Assembly (NCBI GenBank): GCA_030704615.1
Contig: CM060733.1
Location: 14,696,001-14,756,000 of the forward strand
DNA: 60,000 nucleotides
From: Takakia lepidozioides
Taxonomy: Eukaryota > Streptophyta > Takakiopsida > Takakiales > Takakiaceae
Reading direction: 5' to 3'
Under the pieces are notes generated by a model, which saw only the letters and a program-made list of their open reading frames with translations, had not been told where the DNA came from and ran no database searches. Position 1 is the first letter of the stretch. Every line of letters starts with the position of its first letter. Below, in pieces: positions 48,250 through 60,000 of the stretch. The position numbers and the translations under genes are program-made.

Positions 48250-51085
48250 AACTAGTGAATGGTATGTTCATGCTTTTTTTGTTGTGTGAATTTTAGCCCC
48301 CTGTGTGTTAAAGTGTTGGGAGTGCCGGGCTGATGTAGCTTGACAACTGGAAATGAACGACACTTCCGGACACCCTTGACCACCAATCAACTGTATTATC
48401 GTGTATATAAAGACCAAGTGGGCTTGGCTCATCCTGGCATTCTTGCAGGTGATCACGTCTCAGCTATCATTTATTTTTTATTTTTTTTATTTTTTCTTCT
48501 GCACAAGGCCCCAAGGGAGGCCAAATATATTGATAATGAGGAAAAAATAACCTCACATGACAGGCCATGGAGGCTGACCCCTTAAGTACTAATTTAATAA
48601 GTAGTTAGTTAGTAAGTAGGAAGAGAGCCCCCCTCTCCTTTATATACCCTCTCATGGCGGTGGAACCCTTCTAGAATAGTGGGACACATGTCACACCCTA
48701 ATCAGGCCTACTCCCACCACTTGACACCTCTACCCTAACTACCCAAATTGGCATGAACCATCCCCTATTTAATAGGTATCACCTTCCTGCTTTCTTTTTT
48801 TGGACCCCTTCATTTCTTGAAATCCCTCTACATATGCCTTATTATGTATGCCCCCAGTCTAATTCCTGGACCACTCTAGAATGAACCGGGCCCACCCAAA
48901 CTTGGGGGGCTTATTCATTCCTAAAATTTGTTTCGTATCCCATTCCATTTCCGTTCTTGCATGTTTTGCTCTAATTTTTCCTGAATGTTTCATCCCCATA
49001 TTTGGAGAGATGACCATCAGAATCACCAATGTTAAACATGTATGTGTGTTCTTTGGGTTGCAGAAAAAGCCAGGATCTGCCATAAGATACAAAGTGGTTT
49101 ATTAGCACGCAAAACCAGGGACTATTGAAATGCATTTTATGTAGACATCTCGGTAAAGCCATACACTGAGATACTAAAAAGGCTACCTCCCCTTTATCAA
49201 AAAAAAAGGCTACTAGGTAGTACGTCCAGTTTTCCTGGACAATTTAATTTTGTTCTGGTAGGGTACATGATAATTCTGGGTACATGCACGTCGGGATATG
49301 GCCCATGTCCCAGCCATCGGCAGAGCCGTAGAACCGTTATGGCTCAACCGATAAAGGGAGCCGGGGGGGGGTAAGAAGCGCAGTGAGAGACAGGGCTTTC
49401 AGTGAGTGAGCGTGAAAGAGTGGGATTACAGGGAATTAGCCTTCGTTTGCACTCTAACTGCCGCTTCTTCATCCCTTATTTCTCGCTCGCTCTCCAACCC
49501 CTTTCCCACCTTCCTTCCCGCTTCTTAGGTCAGATCCCACTTCCTGATTTGTACTTGATACTGGCAAATGAATCTGTGTTCTTGAATCGACGATGTGTGC
49601 TATGATTTCCTCTTTCCCACGCAATTCCGCGGAGCTGAAGCTTGTCAGCAACGTGTACTATCTGATTTATATTCTCTCAGGATTGATGAGTACTTAACCT
49701 TTCCACCGAGATCTTTTCATCGCCGGACGTGGTCTCGTCCCTTGGAGCTGCAGATTCAAATCTAATTGCTAAGAAGTGGCATGATCTCTTATGAACCTCT
49801 GCTCCTTGTTTTCCTCCTGTGACATGAATACCCCGGTATATTCACGTGCGGAATGTTCAAACTAGAGCTTGAATTATATAATGCTTGCTATATATTCCTT
49901 TCTGGATTTTCTTGTCTGTTCGTTTGGCCGCGGATCAGACCCCAGCGTCCCAAACGTTAACTTGCAAGCATAATACTGAGGATTCTAGTTTTTCATAGAG
50001 TTGACGGCGCACATTCTACATTTCTAAAATGTCCGGTCAATCTGCTGATAAGATACTTCCTGTTCTGTACCTAAATGTCCCCTGCTCAAGAAAATGTTCG
50101 CAAATGAACCTCATGATTCTAAGTTCTAATGTTGCTCATCAATGAGGACCGTAAATTGTGACGATTCAGTGGTATTTGATGACACACCTGACAAGTTTGG
50201 TACCTAATTATCCAATTTAGAGACAGGAAATTTTGTCAAATGTTATGATCTCTCGGAGTGTCGGTCTCCGGCCTGAGGAAGGCAACAGGCCGAAGACAAG
50301 TTTTGGACTTCGAATGTTGTGAGCCCCAATACTCATGGGGGAAAGGGCGAAGCAATTTATGTATCTTCATGGTGCTGTGTTCGCTCGTCTTTGGAGATGC
50401 TTCCTCTTCCACTCCTCTTCCACTGCGTGCACATGTCTGAAGTCTCCAATATCCCCATAATAAATTAAAGGACTCTAATCCCTTCCTCCAGATGATACCA
50501 TCCCCATTCTGATCTGATGAGGAAAGACTATATACAGATGATCTCAAAGACTCCAACTACGGTCCGCAGCCAACATCTTCTCAATCCATGGCTTCATGTC
50601 TATATTTTAGGGTCTCCCTCTTCATATGTATAATATTCACAGGTACAGTCTATTTGTTCTCTTTTCACATTTGAACATTTTCAGGACTTGGATTCCGCAG
50701 GCACCTTCTCTTAGAGCTGCTCAAGAGCACTGTTACGATTTACCCTTTTCATAGGGCTGCGCAGAGGAGCCATAGTTCCTAGATGTGGCCCTTACGCCAA
50801 ATCCTACTGGCCCTGATTTCCATTTCCAGATGACTCTCATTTGAAATCACTCCAATTGATCTAAAAGCCAAGTACTCTTTCTTATCGCTAGATGTATGTG
50901 AACAGTAGTTTCGGAGAGTCTCTAGGGATCTGCCTGTAGTGAACTAATTACTGATTTAAGGGCTCCTGAATATCTGTTTGGTCAAAGGGCACAGGTTCTC
51001 CGACAAAAGTGGCAAAGAAGTGCTCAATCTTTATCGACTTTATATAGTTGGAAAAGTAGAATTCAGATATCTCCTTGAATCTATT
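48250..51085. other. No gene recognised
   Basis: No conserved frame was found. It is probably intergenic sequence, with the 5' region of the SAS-6 gene beginning somewhere before 51642. Confidence 0.4.
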
Positions 51086-51089
51086 CTCT

Positions 51090-51290
51090 CACTGAAGTCT
51101 TCCACTATGAGGATAAAAAATGCTTGGCAGCCTACCTGCACGAGGCCTTCACCCTTAGACAATCGCTAGAACATTAGTTCTTATTCTTGGGTTCTGGTTT
51201 TGTTTCCTCTCTCATATTTTCTTCCATTTTGTCCCATAAGCTCTATGAGCTTTCCGCGGACGTTATAAAGCACCATTTCATTTCTTTCTC
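51090..51290 (+). mobile_element. LINE 3' end
   Basis: A C-terminal frame matching HYEDKKCLAAYLHEAFTLRQ is followed by the 3' untranslated end with hairpin AAGCTCTATGAGCTT (about 51236), CGCGGACGTTATAAAGCACC and TTTCATTTC. It is nearly the same as the copy at 36600-36800 and lies about 350 bp upstream of the SAS-6 start. Confidence 0.7.
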
Positions 51291-51641
51291 TGATCTGTCT
51301 CTCTCTCCTGATTCAATATCAGAATGCCACACTGAAGGTTCAAAAATAACGGGGCTACTCGATCTGCAGAAGACAAATTCAGACTATCCTGGGATGCCGT
51401 ACTGGACATGTAGGGATTCATGAGCTGAAGAGTTTGTTGGACGTGTTTCGTTTGCGCTAGAGAGATGGTGAAGCCTGCAAGTTTAGTTATACCGAGAACT
51501 GCGCTTTACATAACTGCCAAATGTTTTACATATTCCAACCTGTGCTTGCAGTTTCAAATTCTTACCTTTTCCTTGTCCACGTGGCTCCCTTCTTTCATTA
51601 TGTAGGTATTTATAGTCTATCTAACAAGTCGAACAGCCCTG

Positions 51642-54600
51642 ATGGGGTTTGACGTAGAAGAATACGTTAAAATTAGTGGCATGGAAAGTAGCTCCACGTT
51701 GTTTGAGAAGGTAGTTCCTGTGCGTGTCACGAAGTGCAATTCTGAAGACCGACACATGGATCTCACTGCGCGGTTCATCATGGGCTTGAGTAAGGTTCAC
51801 CGCACCACTAAGGTACGTCCTGCTGCCTTTCCGGATCCCAGCCTGTTTGTCGATGTGCAAGAAAGCAGACTTACGACAGGGTGATATAGAGAGCGCAGCA
51901 TGAGAATGAGGAGGACTGAGGGGCTGGGAGATGAAAGGAACGGTAGGGACGAAATAGGCTTGAGAAAGACGTATCCTAAGTTTTCCGAAAAGAGGGATGA
52001 TCATGGATTGGAGAGACCATCTGGAAGAGTATCAGTTTACCCATGGGTCTGATATTACTTGTCCATGTCTGTGGTCATTTACTGTGTGCATCATGAATGT
52101 AGGTACATTCAGTCTGGCAAAGAATCAAGCTTAGTTATTGGTCTACAGCAGCTCTTAAACTAACAATCAACCCGTAGATGTCACGTTTCTTCACGATCAT
52201 ATGACACATCGGCAGGGAAATTCTAGGAAGCTCGGGGAAGTGTGCTAGAGGAGGATCTCCAGAGAGGGTCTAGAGAGAAAATTTCTAAGGAAATTTAGAG
52301 GACTAGTTACAATTTGCAGGCCGTTATGCAGGTCCTCCAAGTGCAAATTACAAATGAATTGGATCCTTTTTTTTTCTATTCTCTGGAGGTAAACGAGGAC
52401 GATTTTCAGAGCCTGAAGGTGGAGCAGTGCATATTGGTGGACTTTTCAACATTTCCTTACAAGTTCATCGAGCTGTTGGAACAGTGCATCGTGTCAGGGA
52501 ATTCTGACAACCCCAGGTCTAGATGACTTTCCCCCTCGACCATAACTCTTGCACAGAAAAAGTTCATTTTCTTAAATGTCCAGAATATAGATCTATTGTT
52601 ACACATTTGTGTGCATTATTAAATTGAGCCTTGGGGTAAGATCTGGACAAGCGTTTCTTCCAATGCTCGTTTACTGGTTTGGTCTGGCACCACCAAGCGC
52701 TATAGATCTTGATTACTGTCCAAAGTTATCAGTCAAGGTACTTAAGGCTCCACCTAGGTAAGACTTTGCAATTGCCTGGGCATGGAGTTTGCAGCGCATC
52801 AATCAGCATAAAAAATTATACATGATGTAACTATATGATTTACTGCTTGTCCAGCTCTGCCAAGAAACCACCTAGGTGTTGACCAATCTTAGCCATTGAA
52901 ATTCATTTCAAATAATCAAGCTGTGCTGGCTCAGGGTGTTGTCTAGCAGGCATGGCCAAGGCCAAACTTGCATATTGAGATTCAAGTTGTATCGATCGCA
53001 AACACTAACCTAAAATTCTGGACGTATTACCTCCAGGACACAGATGTGAACCATAATTTAGAATTCAGCCACCTGCGCTTTATGTTTTTGCTGAAATTTA
53101 GAGGCATTGTGGGCAGATTCCTGGCGATATTGCATGTACGAACAGGAGATTCGACCTTCACTGTTGTGGAGACAAACCAGTTTAAGCACCTCAGCCATCT
53201 TGCCCTTGTTTTTCGGCAAGGGAATGATGCCGTCATCAAGTCATTTCTTGCAGGAAGGCTTGCTGAGTACAAGGTACTTACACGTTCATTTAATGTCCAC
53301 ATGATTCTACAATTCTGCAGGGGCCTGCAAAGTACTTTCTCACAGCGTTCACGACAACTGTGCATGCTTTTCTTTTGGTGCGCATAACCAGTAAAAACTC
53401 GGTTTAGATGGGCCGCTTCATTGTTTGAGCAGTGTTTCTGTACAGGCCTGCACGACTTGAGTTGCGGTTGCATATACACGATACATATAGGCAGAGATAT
53501 ATAAAATAACCTAAAATAACTCAAGTGCCACTTTTTGCCACCATCACATATCTTTTTGTTCTTTAGAAGATATGATAAAATACAACTAATGCATCGAACG
53601 CGAGCCACGTCACTGTGGAGACACTGAACTTGTTCCGCTGCAGCAAAGTTGGAACACCCAAGTAAAATTCATGATTTGACCAATTAGCTTATAAACTCAA
53701 CTGTGGGGTGAATCTTTCTGTATGGGACAGTCCCTCAATGGTGACCTGCATGAAAAATTGCGGCGTACCCTGCATTCACTGGAGAAGGCCCTCCGGGACG
53801 TTAATCAACTGAGCGGGTGAGCATTGGTATCCCACTTGCAGGTTTTATTATTGAAACTGCCAGAAAATTAGATCTGGAATCATACATGTGACCTGCCGGT
53901 TTACCTGGCTGATAATTGTGAACATGTAACATTGGGTTGTGGACATCGTATGGAGTGCCCTCAAAATCCTCACTTACCTAAACCTTTATCCCTGGGTAGA
54001 CTGAAATGAGGCCAGCATGTAAAAGCAGCTGCCTATGATCCATCTTGCACTGATCATTACTAGAATAACATTTAAGTAGACCTGCATCCTGGGCGGAGAC
54101 TACCGGGCTGCTGATGTCCACACAGTTTCGACACTACTGGCTTAATTTGGGTATGTAAAGTTTAGATGAGTTCACATGCTTTTATGACCGCACTTGTTCA
54201 ATCACGCTTATTCTGTCATTTCCTGAGTAGCTTGTGACTAAAGTGGCTTATGGTATGCCTGCATAGACCTGCTTTTGGAAGCCTTTAGCACTCTAAAAAT
54301 TGAAGTATCGAGTTCACATGAATTTAAATTAAAAACATGAAGAGCTCTCCTTTAAATTCTTCTTGATCGATAGAGGAGGAGGGCCACTTGACCAAGGTTA
54401 AGGTTTTACTCATGCAAGATGTTTGTGAATTTCATGCCATATTGAATCTTTGACTCTTGCAGTCTCTGGAAGACGACCACTGCTAAACAACTCTTTTTCC
54501 CCTACCTCCATCGACGCATGCAGCGAACTTCGTGAGCTGAAGGAGAACCAGTGCCGAAACATTAGTGAGATGAAAGCTGAATACACTCTCGAGCTTGCTC

Positions 54601-57600
54601 GTGAGAAGGAAAAGGTTTGAGCAGTAACTAACTTCATATAGAGCTCTACATACTAGTAAGATTTCTTGAAATTTTCAGTCAGAATGTCAGACTAGCTCTA
54701 CAAGGGACCCAGGACTCACAGGGAGACTTGAATTCAGGTTTGATCTTATGATTCAATGAAACCGTTGCCAGACTGAAAGAGGACGAAAACAGCTTATCAA
54801 GTTATCTCTGACTACGCTGTGATGAACTGAGTGCCTAAGCTTAGTGGTTGAGGCACATGCTGGAATGCTGTTCAATGACGCAGGAAATGCAAGAGACAGC
54901 TGCTCTAAAGGATCGACTAGAAAGGGAATGGGGAGAGCTAGAGCATCGTCTTCGCCAGCAAGTTGACCAACAAAACGAGCGTGCGAACGAACTGGATAAA
55001 CAGGTTTAGCTTCGCCTCCAGACACCAATTATTTCAAGTGCTTGGTGCCATTCCCTGATTGTACACATGTTGCAATCTCGTTTTATTCATGGGTGTACGG
55101 CCGCTGTACTGCCTGAGCTACGCTTCTCTGTCTTGTATACAGTTTCCCGACTCCATGGATGACCCAAACAACCACATGTATACCCCCTGCCGCCATTGAA
55201 TCCCCGTCCTCATTTTTTTTTCTCGCCTACCCGGTATTGTAGAGGTCAGATTACTGTCTTTGCAGAACTCCTCCACCTTTGGTATGTTTTGGCAATATAC
55301 GTGGCCCGAACTTTCTGTAATTAAACGAGTCAGTAGTGTCGGGGGGCCCTGAAAACAGGTGCGCGCTTCGGTAGACACCAAGTACCAGTTGGACGCTAGG
55401 ATCGCGGAGCTGCAAAACAAGTTTGTTACTATCGAGAAAAATTTGGATGACAAAGGACAGGTAACATTCTCAGTACTTTCGAAGGCCATACATTGGAACT
55501 AAGAATCGCCTTAGACATTTGACAATTTAAGCTGAGCATTAGGCTTCACTGACCACCATCCTCCTCATCGTATGTAGAGTTCAAATTTGTTATGCCATCT
55601 TTCAAAATGTCTAGAACTTGGCAACTGTCGCACTGTAAAATGGACTTTTTTGTTTTTTGTTTTTGTTTTTGACAGAGGAGTTGTCCAAATTCACGTAGGA
55701 AATTCATATCAACAACGAAAGAATCAGGTCCAAGGCGATTCAATGTAGCGTGTTGTATTTGTTGTATCATTTTTGAGGAATACAGTAACATTGTCTGTAG
55801 GATGATTGGAAAAGTACGCTCCACGCATATCCCTTCTCAGGAGCCCTACATGAGATCTTTAGTATCTTTTCCCATCACATGAGCGATTGGTTGTCTGATC
55901 GATTGTCTACAGTCACTGCACTAAGACATCTTTTCTTTCGAACCTTCACGAAAGAATCTATTGTGTTTGGGTGTTTGATAAAGACAGGAATGTGAGCGGC
56001 TAAGGAGAGAGAACCGCACCCTGGACTCTGAGAGACATGAAGGAGCAAAGGCAGTCAACCGCCATCTCATTCGCCTCAGCGCGCTTGAACAGGAAGTACG
56101 TCAGTACCAGGCCCCGGCCTCCATTACACAAATGTAGACTTACTTTATCAAACATTTATAGATCTGTGCTACTTCTTGTTATTTATGTTGTGAATGATTG
56201 CTTGGTGCAGGTTTCAGATAAGAACGACTTGCTAACTAATTTGACAATGCAGCTTGAAGCTCAAGCCTCCCATAGGTGTGGCACCTAGCAGCCTTCATAT
56301 ATATGACATTTCCACAAAGTATTTGATTTGTTGATGTCCTATTGTGACTTCTGATTCCGAAGTGACAATTGGGGTAAACAGCTAGAGGATTAGCAGGCAA
56401 CAAGTAAAGAGCAGTACTATGCCTGTTTGTGTGCTGCACCACATGATTGGATTTACTGAAGATAGTTTCAGAAGTACAGGACTGGCTAGTAATTATAGCT
56501 TCATCTCCCACAACCATACCCTTGAAAGAAAACCCAAGATTTAGCAAGTGGAGATTGGTTTTCCTTGGCCCTATTACTCTGCAACAACTTCCACTTTGGA
56601 TTCAATAGCCTGAGGTTAGACCAAAGTTTTGCAAGCCCTCCTTGTGTCAGTGATCATGATAAAATTACTGCAATTATTTCCACACAGTTCAAAAAGCAAG
56701 AGAAGCTTCCTCCAGGTGATAATGGGAGGCATCAACTTTTCAAACCTATTCAGAGGCAAGCACTGGCTTCTCGTTTCGCAGTATTGAGGGAGGTGAGAAA
56801 AACCTTGAGCCAGCACGGGAAGAGTTTCTTCAATCAGACCAAGCTAAGACCTCTGAACGAGCTCTGAACTACTATTGGATGAATGTGAGTGACTCGTACA
56901 GGGCAGCATTGGAGGGATCATGGAAGGAGGCACAGGCAGCAGCTGAACGGGCAGAAGACAGAGCAAGTGCCAGTGCTACTGAGATAAGCAAGTTCTACCA
57001 GATCATTGAAAAACTTCAGGTGTGCCCTTATGCTATCCTATCTGCCTTTGCTCCAGTCACTGTCTGCATTTCTTCCTAAAATTCCAATCCTCCTGTTCCA
57101 GAGTCTGTTTCTCCAAATCACTCTCTTCCATCCAATAACTGCAGCTATGGCTCTGCCTTGGAATTCTTAAGGTGGAGCTGCGGTCATCGAAGACCAAGGT
57201 GAAGCTGAAAGGACAGGTGACGTCACAGCAAGACAGTCTGCTGAATGAGCGGCAGTCAGCCATTGAAAAGGCTCAGTCTGACAACCACATATTGCGCCAT
57301 GAACTGGCCAACTTGAAGGTCGATCAAGACGGAAACAAAAAGAAGGTATGCCTCCAAACTTCGCAACTACAGCTTTAGACACAGAGGTCTACAGATAATA
57401 CTTCCTTGGAGACAGATAAGAAGGAGAACATGGAGGAGCTACTTGGAGGAGCTACTTACAGAGGAAACATGACCTCCCCGTCATTGCAAACCAAGGTCTT
57501 GAGTTGGCCCAAATCAACTTTAGCCAAATACTCATGTCAACAATTTTTAACAAACATGAAATCATATCCTCTTTATAAAGCTACTACAATCAAGGATAGC

Positions 57601-58812
57601 CTAGGTGTAGATGGTGACCTTGAGGGGGGCATTGCAATTGTGGGTCGGTATGTTCCAGGCAGAAGAAATGAGCGCCAAGTTGGATGAGGCACAGGATGTC
57701 CTGAGGTCCAACCAGCAAATGATCCAGTTGGCTGCCTTCACACTTTTTGCCCCAGTTGGTTGTCTCTTCAGCTGTGCTTTCAGTTCTCAGTCCTATAAGG
57801 AAAACATAGTATATTATCCTCATTTATTTGAGTGGCTGGATTGACACGAACCTAAGGGCCACTTGAGGATGTTGTGCTCATAAGGTGGTGGGTGAGCAGT
57901 CAAAGATCATTACCTTGTGTCATCCTCTGTTCACAGAAAGTCTTTGGACCACCATATGAAGGCTAAGCAAAACAACTCTCACAGAAGAGAACAGAACTGA
58001 CCTGTTTGAGCTGCCTTTAGCGCCAGTAGAAAGTCTGCATTTATATATTTCGTGTTGGGACTATGCCTTCAGTTTCAACCTTTTCACTTCGGTGTGCAGG
58101 GACTCTAGGGAATTGAAATGAAATGGGGAGGACAGATTGAAAGAACCCCACAAATGTTGCTCAAGAAAACTTGCCAGTGCAATTTTAAACGCCCAGGAGT
58201 CTTGAATGAGGTGTTCCTGGTATTGGGTGCAGGTGGTTGAACCAGCAACTGACGGAAGCCCAACTGGGGAAGCTAGGCAGCACAGCATCGTCCCGTTACA
58301 ATACATTCACCCCCTCCAACACAGGGGCTCTGGGCAACTACTCCACAAGCACCTGTCTCACCGGCAACAGACCTGTTGATGCAACCACCCCACTCTCATC
58401 CAACAGCTCCCTGGTTGGGATGTCCACATCGAATGCCTTCAAGAACCAGTTCCCAATGACAGCGCCCTACTTGTCATCCTCAGCAACCCCCTTCATAGGT
58501 GTTTCCACTATCCCTACGAAGCCTCAACAAAGCAGCATTGGCGGTCTCTGCTTGACACCATCGCTGGCTGGGAGTCAGCGCAGCTCAATGTATTTGCCAG
58601 TTGCCAAAACCTCCATTCAATCTTCGACCAAAGTGCAGTACAAGCCAAAGCTTGGTATGCCTTCAGTGTATGTGGGTTGCAATCAGTACCCCTACGCTAG
58701 CGGTCAAATGCCGATGGATAACTCGGTCTTGAACTCATGGGACGACTGTGGATCCTGGGGTTCAAAGCAGTGTATTACCGCGACAGCAGCTTTCCTTTAC
58801 CGACAGGTCTGA
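51642..58812 (+). CDS. SAS6: SAS-6 centriole/basal body cartwheel protein, 13 exons recognised
   Basis: Exons: 51642-51812, 52332-52516, 53117-53273, 53731-53816, 54524-54614, 54884-55003, 55359-55460, 55988-56095, 56211-56275, 56902-57019, 57172-57345, 57659-57726, 58233-58812. All are in phase with GT-AG borders; exon 2 could start at 52320. The N-terminal head matches SAS-6: LFEKVVPVRV, LDPFFFYSL, DDFQSLKVEQCILVDFSTFP and FIELLEQC, then VVETNQFKHLSHLAL, where F141 aligns with the dimer-forming Phe of animal and algal SAS-6, and GNDAVIKSFLAG. Exons 4-12 encode a long coiled coil ending in QWLNQQL. Exon 13 is a Ser/Thr-rich tail. SAS-6 dimers build the nine-fold cartwheel of centrioles; in plants it is expected in lineages with swimming sperm. 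The predicted product is about 675 residues, near the human length (657). The C-terminus is uncertain (see 59026). Confidence 0.92.
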
Positions 58813-59025
58813 CTCCTTTTCTTTGTCCAGCCCAAATGTTTCCATTGGAAAGTCCAGACCCGTAAGCATGACCGATGTAGGCCGATTGCGTAACATTTTA
58901 TGAAATTGTCAAGAACCCTGGGCAATTAACTGCACATTACATTGATTTTGCAGCTAGCCTAGACCATAGCAATCAGGCTTATAATGGTCATGAGGATTTC
59001 TTGCTGTTCAACACCACAATTGCAG

Positions 59026-59452
59026 GGTGATCAGTTGGAAATGTGCCTGGATCTCCGCAAATTATCTCAAGCTTACCCTTGAAGTTGTTGTCGGCAGCCA
59101 GCTCGATAAAGGCTCTACTCATCCTGGTGGGCCCACCAACAGCACAACTGCAGCCGCAGGCGACTCGGGACCGGTTTCTCCCACTCAACAGTTGCAGTCA
59201 CCTCGTGGAAGGCAGTCGCCGCTTAGACCACAGTCACCATCTGTGTCTCTTGCGCGCCCTCAGTCACCGGCTGCATCCGTCCCAAGTGGATCTGCTCGAT
59301 ACCCCTCACCTAAGAAGGCCCACAATCCCTCAGCCCCTCGGTCTCCTCGTGACGCACAAACATGCAGTAAAGGACACGGCCGAGCTACTCCAAGGACGTC
59401 CCCCACTCGATTGCCATCTCAGTCCCCCACAAAAACCCGATTCCGATTGTAG
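59026..59452 (+). CDS. Ser/Pro-rich open frame, possible SAS-6 3' exon
   Basis: After an acceptor-like GCAG at 59025 or GGCAG at 59097, an open frame reads SPRGRQSPLRPQSPSVS, ARYPSPKKAHNPSAPRSPRD and TSPTRLPSQSPTKTRFRL then TAG. Repeated SP/TP sites suggest a phosphorylated tail. A direct join of 58806 to 59026 gives GDQLEMCLDLRKLSQAYP and a stop in another frame, so using this frame needs an extra small intron or a different donor. It could be an alternative SAS-6 ending or part of another gene. Confidence 0.45.
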
Positions 59453-60000
59453 TAGACTTATCTGTTCAAGTTGGGCTTGGGCCAGCCTTGGGTCATGGGA
59501 TCTGAGCTGCTGGAGAACCGAGTGGTTCTCCATATGTGGGTTTTTTCTTTGACGTGAGGCTGTAGCTACCTGTTTGTACCTGTTTCCTCACACATGGCCC
59601 ACTGGCAGTAGCCTAGCAGAGAGACTGAAGGCCACTTTACACTAAGGGACAGATTGAGGTGATAGTTGAAAAATTGACGTGTTGGCACACGTGATTGGAT
59701 AAAAAACAGAGAATGTCATCATGTGGGCAATTTACATTGTGTTGCGGCAATGAGATGCCACTGCTTACAGGGAATAGTAGAGTCAGCACGTGGCAACAAA
59801 CATTACATGAACAAAATTGAATTCTTCTTGGAACTGATGCACACAGGCTAGTCGAAACCAAAATTAATTTTTTCATCAACAAAATGGATTCACATTGAAT
59901 TGAAGTGTTGTTGAAGTTCATATACATTAACTGATAGCTGAAATGAAACTGCATGTTATCCTCAACAATGTTGAATTCCATCTAACTTTTGTTAGAATGG
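59453..60000. other. 3' flank, no gene recognised
   Basis: Probably 3' UTR and intergenic sequence; nothing coding is supported. Confidence 0.4.

Noticed and set aside
53027-53608. 193-codon minus-strand frame
   Set aside because: Antisense to SAS-6 exon 3; no domain.

Overview
The window is nuclear DNA of a land plant that makes flagellated sperm, most likely a fern (a Ceratopteris-like genome would fit). It holds a 20-exon plant V-ATPase subunit A gene, an intronless PPR-DYW organelle RNA-editing gene, a SAS-6 centriole gene (kept only in plants with motile sperm), long transposon-filled introns and a short TTTAGGG tract. The species is inferred, not proven.

Region 1 (about 0.9-19.1 kb) is one scrambled Ty3/gypsy LTR retrotransposon. 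Its parts, read in element order, are gag, aspartic protease, a C5-cytosine DNA methyltransferase fused in frame with the protease, reverse transcriptase, RNase H, integrase and a C-terminal PHD finger, then a 506-bp LTR. Part of the element runs on the minus strand, and one 14.6-kb inversion between gag and reverse transcriptase explains the whole order. Between the gag and protease parts sits a second candidate element of about 10.5 kb (3585-14120). It has terminal and subterminal inverted repeats, a broken SWIM zinc-finger gene without a recognisable transposase core, a 7.2-kb satellite and a LINE scrap.

The satellite (5566-12735) has about 60 units of about 116 bp. Nearly every unit carries the same near-perfect palindrome, and the units are arranged in a higher-order period of about 573 bp.

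Region 2 (21.9-40.0 kb, minus strand) is the full V-ATPase catalytic subunit A gene. I could place 20 exons in phase with GT-AG borders, giving exactly 623 codons. Its introns carry ten copies of a LINE 3' tail, LINE reverse-transcriptase C-terminal scraps, SINE candidates and a double hairpin. A small unrecognised gene may start divergently at 40.4 kb.

Region 3 (41.9-44.1 kb, plus) is the PPR-DYW gene. Region 4 (46.6-47.9 kb, plus) is an unrecognised candidate with two phase-compatible exons. Region 5 (51.6-59.5 kb, plus) is SAS-6 in 13 recognised exons, with an uncertain Ser/Pro-rich 3' tail. Other stretches hold no gene I can support.

The host genes look like independent neighbours, not a pathway. 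The main novelty is the retrotransposon carrying both a DNA-methylation writer and a predicted chromatin reader, with a palindromic satellite nested inside it.
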